In this document: piece after piece, positions 59,776-64,000 of the stretch
Layout of the letters: each line of letters starts with the position of its first letter
How positions within the stretch are numbered: the stretch's first letter is position 1
Source of the DNA: Capitulum mitella
Taxonomy: Eukaryota; Arthropoda; Thecostraca; Pollicipedomorpha; Pollicipedidae
Length of the DNA: 64,000 bases
NCBI GenBank assembly: GCA_030062745.1
Contig: CP099848.1
Span: forward strand, 6,813,685 to 6,877,684
Direction of reading: 5' to 3'
Translations under genes and position numbers: made by a program
Notes under the pieces: model-generated
The model's database searches: none
Seen by the model: the letters and a program-made list of their open reading frames with translations, nothing else
What the model was told of the DNA's origin: nothing

Positions 59776-62765
59776 GGCTGGCTTGAAATATAAAGCATGT
59801 GAGTACTTCAAACCATTCTGGCATCTGGACAGAAACAGACAAATACAAACAACTTTTCTAGGACTATCAGAAATAGATGAATTGCTCATGCTTTCTGTCC
59901 ATAACATGTTATCCACTTCATGATGCCCGTCATGTTCAGATTTAGGAATATGGTTTTTGGATGGCTATTTTTATCAAGATTTTCCAATATCAGAGCACAT
60001 GGTTCAGCACATGGAAGGGTCCCAGCCACATAAACTAAGCCTGGAACCTCTCCATCATCAGGCTTATCTCTGCCAGTGGGCTGGTGCTCACTTGTTGCTA
60101 CATAAGGCTGGATCTGAAATCACACATACTATGCATATTTTGAGAGGTGCATTCCCATCCAAAAATGGGAACAGTAAATTTATATACCCTACAATAAGGC
60201 AAATATAATTCAATAAGTAAAATTTAAATAAATGTCACATTATTTAATATTTTACTCACAGATAATGTATCACTAGGGCAATAATGCACACATGAATTCA
60301 AACTATTTTATTCTAAAAATTAAAAATCCAGCGATAGTACTAACACAGGTGCACACAAGATCACAGTTCATACTATCAAACCATCCAGCAAACCATACCA
60401 CTGGGGCCACATAGATACTTGTGATGGGATATAAAAACCTAACAATCCTGAAAAACAACTGATCAGCAGGGTTAGACCAATTCATTTTCTAAGCAACAAA
60501 AAAATACTTTAAATAAGTACCTAACTGCTGTCATCACTTCTGGAAACCAAAACAAGAGCTGTGTTTCACAAAAAAAGCTGTGCAGTTACCACCCTGGTAC
60601 CTTTTAATATTCCTTCCATCTGAAATTGTGATGCTTGCATTTAACACCAATCATGCAACAGCTGCAATATGCACTGAACTGTCCTTTGGTCAACTGTGCT
60701 GCTCCAGTGCAAAAATACCCCAAGATTTTATAAAACTACTCCCAGCCCAGTCCTCTGTTTCAATGCTGCCACAATGATGCACCATCTTAAGTCCTCAAGA
60801 TTTGCAAAATTGCTTTTGAAAAGAAAACATTTCCTGCCTTGATTTTGATGTACACACTTTTTTAGGAATGATTTATCAGGTTCAACAGAAACATGAAAAC
60901 AGTTTCACAGCCGGATTTTCTGGAATTTTTCTCCATTTCCATTACCATGCTGCACACAATGTATCCCACACATGTGGAGATATCATCCGAAAGCTCGCAT
61001 TATTACATACTAGTTTAGCAGGACTATGTCAAAGCCCTCATAATAATATGCTTAACCTTGTGCTCAACACCTACCTTAAAACCCTGACCTTTTCCTGTCG
61101 AATCTTTTCTATCAAACTTCAAGCCCTCACGAACGCCGCGAGACAGATGCCGTTTGCAGTCTACGCCGGAATCGTATGCGATACACAGTTTTCGTTTACC
61201 AATGGTCTGTAATGTCTGTGATGCGGAATAAACGTCGAACCTACAGAACATTACTTTTCAGTGAAAAGAAAATGAAGCTGGCAAAAGAAATGAGCCTATT
61301 TCGACATATTTTCGTATAAAGGTAGCAAATTATAGGTCAAAATAAAAATAGAATCATTTGCACGAATCTTGTTTTTTTTTGGAAATGGTATTTCTTTCTA
61401 CAACAGCAATTAAATTAAAGTTGTATTTAAAAATGAACTTGGAAAATCATATGATCTCAGGCATGCAGAGCACTAACGCGGCAAACATATGCTTCATTTT
61501 GAATAAAAAGAACTGCGGGGATGAATTTTCAAAGTAAAACCATTGCAACAAATCAAAATGCATTAATTGAACACATGAACAGCAAACGGAAAGCGTCTGG
61601 CCAGTTTATGGTAAGCATTAATTTTGGTGATCTGCAGTGGCGTCACAAGGATAGTGTCCTTTATGAAATGGACTGGAGAGGGGAGCAAAATTTAGGTTGA
61701 CTCAACATTTGCTGAAAAAAACTTAAGCCTGATTCAGTTCTTGTCCACGTTTCGACTTGGCTCCATGTTTCGTTTCTCTTTCGTTCGTCTCCTTTCCTGT
61801 TTTTTGATGCTTTGGCTTTGGCCGAGGACCAAACAGGAAATGTTGCCGACGTGCCAGCACACACAAACTTTCATTGGGATTTCCGGTAATTTTCAGCCGC
61901 GTTCTTGCCCATCATCTTTCTTTTTGTTAATGTTGGCGCAAATCGATTTCTTGGGAAACAACGAAGGACAGCAGGGGCGGGTCCAGCGGCTCGGTTTGCG
62001 GGGGAAGGGGACAAACCAAAATTTGTTGGGTATTGATGGTAGATCAGCGAGTCAGCGACCGGGGAAGGGGGCTAGAACACACTGGCCGTGGGTTCGTAAT
62101 GTCCAGCGACTTCAAAGTCTGGTTGTGTAGTGACAGCCATGTGTTTGGGGGCGAACAAATGGTCTTTTGCCCCCCCCCCCCAATCATGGTTGGGGATATG
62201 ACGGAGAGGACCTCCATGGATCTGCCAATAAAGGACAGTGCATATTTAAACAAATTAAAGCCGCACTGTCGCCTGCGTTACGCATGAGTTTGGCGTCCTT
62301 CGCTTGGAACACTTTTCGGAGAATACCAGAGGCAGACAGTATCGATGGTGTTGCGTGAGGTCGGAGGATTCCGGGGGCGGCTGGGACCGAACTCAAATCT
62401 TTGCTTTGCATCTTACCAACTACTTCATCTTGGCCCACCACGTCAGGAGGGCTTAACTGAAGCCTTTTTATTCTTCTGCGTTCCTTTTTAAAACTGCTCT
62501 CAACCGCATTACTATAAATATCGTACCGACCAAAAGTCAGTTTTTTACTCAAAGTCAGTCAGTGGGCTCACCGGTACCGATTCATTCCGTTCGTTCGTCA
62601 CCGCTTTGCGCTGCGGATGTTTCCATGACCTACACTAGAAAGCTAATTTGGTGGTTTTCTGGCTTCTTTTTCGACGCATCAGTCAGGCTTGATCATTAGC
62701 GTCGTTGATCTTCTTTTGTGGACTGGAATCGAATATGATTTTCCCCGACTGAGAGAGATTGGGCT
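59776..62765. other. Upstream of MEAK7: no recognised gene
   Basis: AT-rich up to about 61100. The MEAK7 promoter or 5' UTR exons must lie here or beyond; none could be placed. Fragments starting GCAGTGGCGTCAC (61632) and CAGGGGCGGGTCCAG (61972) look like single transposon ends without partners. A 12-base C run lies at 62170-62181. Confidence 0.45.
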
Positions 62766-62930
62766 TTAACCCTATTCCCGGCAGGGGGGGCGGAATCCGC
62801 CCCCCCTCGGGTTTTTTGCTTGCCAATTCCAGGCTTTTTAACGCAGCTTCACGAAACTTGGTGAATTTTCCTAGCTATTTCTTCTACGCGCCGTGACAAA
62901 ATTTCGAAATTCTATTTTGCTCAGGGGCGG

Positions 62931-63500
62931 AGCCAGGCAACGTTTTTGGGAGGCACCTCAGGTCATTTTTGGCCATGTTGAGGGTAAAAGGAAAATGTCT
63001 GCCAAAAATAGAGTTTTTAAGATAGAACTCAAAAATTTGTATGAATATATAGCTAAATAGTTGGGCAATGTGCATATGTAATTTTGTTTATCTGAGGTCA
63101 CTTTATAAGGTCAGGTCAAGGTCAAAAGTCAAAATTGTTTTTTCGCAATAATTTCGGCGACGTTTTTTCAAATGTCAAACCCGGAATATATATGACGTAG
63201 AAAGATGCCCTCTACTTGTGTACAAATTTTCAGCTTGATATCAGGTCGGGTCACGGAGCTATGACCTAAAATGTCAGTGCACGTACCCTATATCGCAAAA
63301 GCCAAAAAATGAATTTTTTGGAATAGAGTGAATTTAATCGATTAAAAACGTTTACAGATAATATTGAATGCACACGACATCATTCCAGGTGACCCCAAGG
63401 CCACTGGAGGTCATTTAAGGTCAAAGGTCACAAGTTGATCTGAAGAACGTGTGACCATGACAGTTCCCCCTTTTTTATGTCCCTGGCACCGCCTATGCTA
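62931..63500. mobile_element. Nested MITE-like element inside the piggyBac-type copy
   Basis: CAGGGGCGGAGCCAGG at 62931 matches the inverted right end CCTGGCACCGCCTATG near 63482-63497 at 13 of 16 positions. No clear target duplication. The interior has clustered AGGTCA half-sites. Confidence 0.5.
63418..63430 (+). promoter_or_regulatory. Perfect DR1 nuclear-receptor-type motif
   Basis: AGGTCAAAGGTCA: two AGGTCA half-sites with one spacer base, the consensus for HNF4- and RXR/USP-type receptors. It sits inside a transposon; no evidence of use. Confidence 0.3.
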
Positions 63501-64000
63501 ACATTATACAAACATTGTAATGCGATTTGTACTTCTTTAGCATATCATGACTAGCAAAAGCTAAAAAAGTGTTTTGGCCTCTTTTGTTCATTCCGTTATT
63601 AGAAAAGTAATCCCCCTATTTTTGAAACCCTGTGAACGCCCATGAATTTTCTCAAAATTTTAAATTTGCATACCCATGGTAAAAGCCCTATCCATAATCT
63701 CTCGATTGATGCCAGTTTCATCGAAATCGGTCCATAAACAACGGAGTTATAAGAAGTCAAAAAGTACCCCCCATTTTGACATTTTTGCCCCCCTGTATCC
63801 ACAAATTTCAAAATTTTGAAAATTTCTTTTTATAAAATTGTAGTTCACGTCACGGCAAATCGATTGCCGTTTGTTGCGATGAAATCGGATAAGTAGTTCT
63901 CGAGATCTCAGGGGGGGCCGAATCCGCCCCCCCCCCCTGCCGGGAATCGGCCATACCGTCTAGCCCTCCGGGAATAGGGTTAAAGATTAGATATTCATGG

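Larger units (their letters stand above)
62770..63979. mobile_element. piggyBac-type MITE with TTAA at both ends
   Basis: TTAA at 62766-62769 is followed by CCCTATTCCCGG. The mirror image CCGGGAATAGGG precedes TTAA at 63980-63983. The CCCT start and TTAA target duplication are piggyBac hallmarks. Just inside, both ends carry CCCGGCAGGGGGG-type runs and GGCGGAATCCGCC palindromes. 1.2 kb, no transposase. Confidence 0.8.

Overview
This is eukaryotic genomic DNA, with spliced genes, long introns and GT-AG junctions. It is most likely from an arthropod. The central gene is a four-domain, GPI-type Fasciclin 1, a typical arthropod adhesion protein. The interspersed repeats (Penelope-like, CR1/Jockey-type LINE, piggyBac-type MITE, tRNA-derived SINE-like pieces) fit an invertebrate. 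Very GC-rich exons in an otherwise balanced, repeat-rich background would suit a crustacean, but the species cannot be fixed from the sequence and that part is a guess.

There are three protein genes. (1) 4.0-9.0 kb, plus strand: a serpin. Four coding exons are visible; the first exon with the start codon and any signal peptide is not found. It carries a highly acidic tandem-repeat region ahead of the serpin fold and an unusually long reactive-centre loop with a degenerate hinge. (2) 12.5-48.0 kb, minus strand: Fasciclin 1 (Fas1). Thirteen coding exons encode a signal peptide, four FAS1 domains and a hydrophobic tail. Its first intron is about 20 kb and its second about 6 kb. (3) 52.2-59.8 kb, minus strand: a complete eight-exon MEAK7/TLDC1 homologue (430 codons) with an N-terminal Met-Gly and a TLDc domain. 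Exon joins for all three genes were made by hand from reading-frame continuity, splice-site sequence and family resemblance.

Layout: 0-4 kb has no recognised exon but holds a GC-rich patch. The serpin and Fas1 are convergent, separated by about 3.5 kb. The large Fas1 introns hold a 1.6-kb foldback element, a 5'-truncated Penelope-like retroelement flanked by inverted repeats, tRNA-like SINE fragments, about a dozen GC-rich islands and a 39-bp minisatellite of 14 copies. A truncated LINE lies between Fas1 and MEAK7. Upstream of MEAK7 (59.8-64 kb) there is no recognised gene. The window ends in a 1.2-kb piggyBac-type MITE with TTAA at both ends and a second inverted-repeat element nested inside it.

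The three genes do not form an obvious pathway: a probably secreted serpin, a cell-surface adhesion protein and a lysosome/TOR-linked protein. I found no CRISPR array, operon, rRNA or convincing functional tRNA. Nothing seen amounts to a clear new system. The best leads are the odd serpin, the Fas1 3' end that looks one base out of frame, the Penelope copy with inverted flanks, and the nested MITE carrying nuclear-receptor half-sites.
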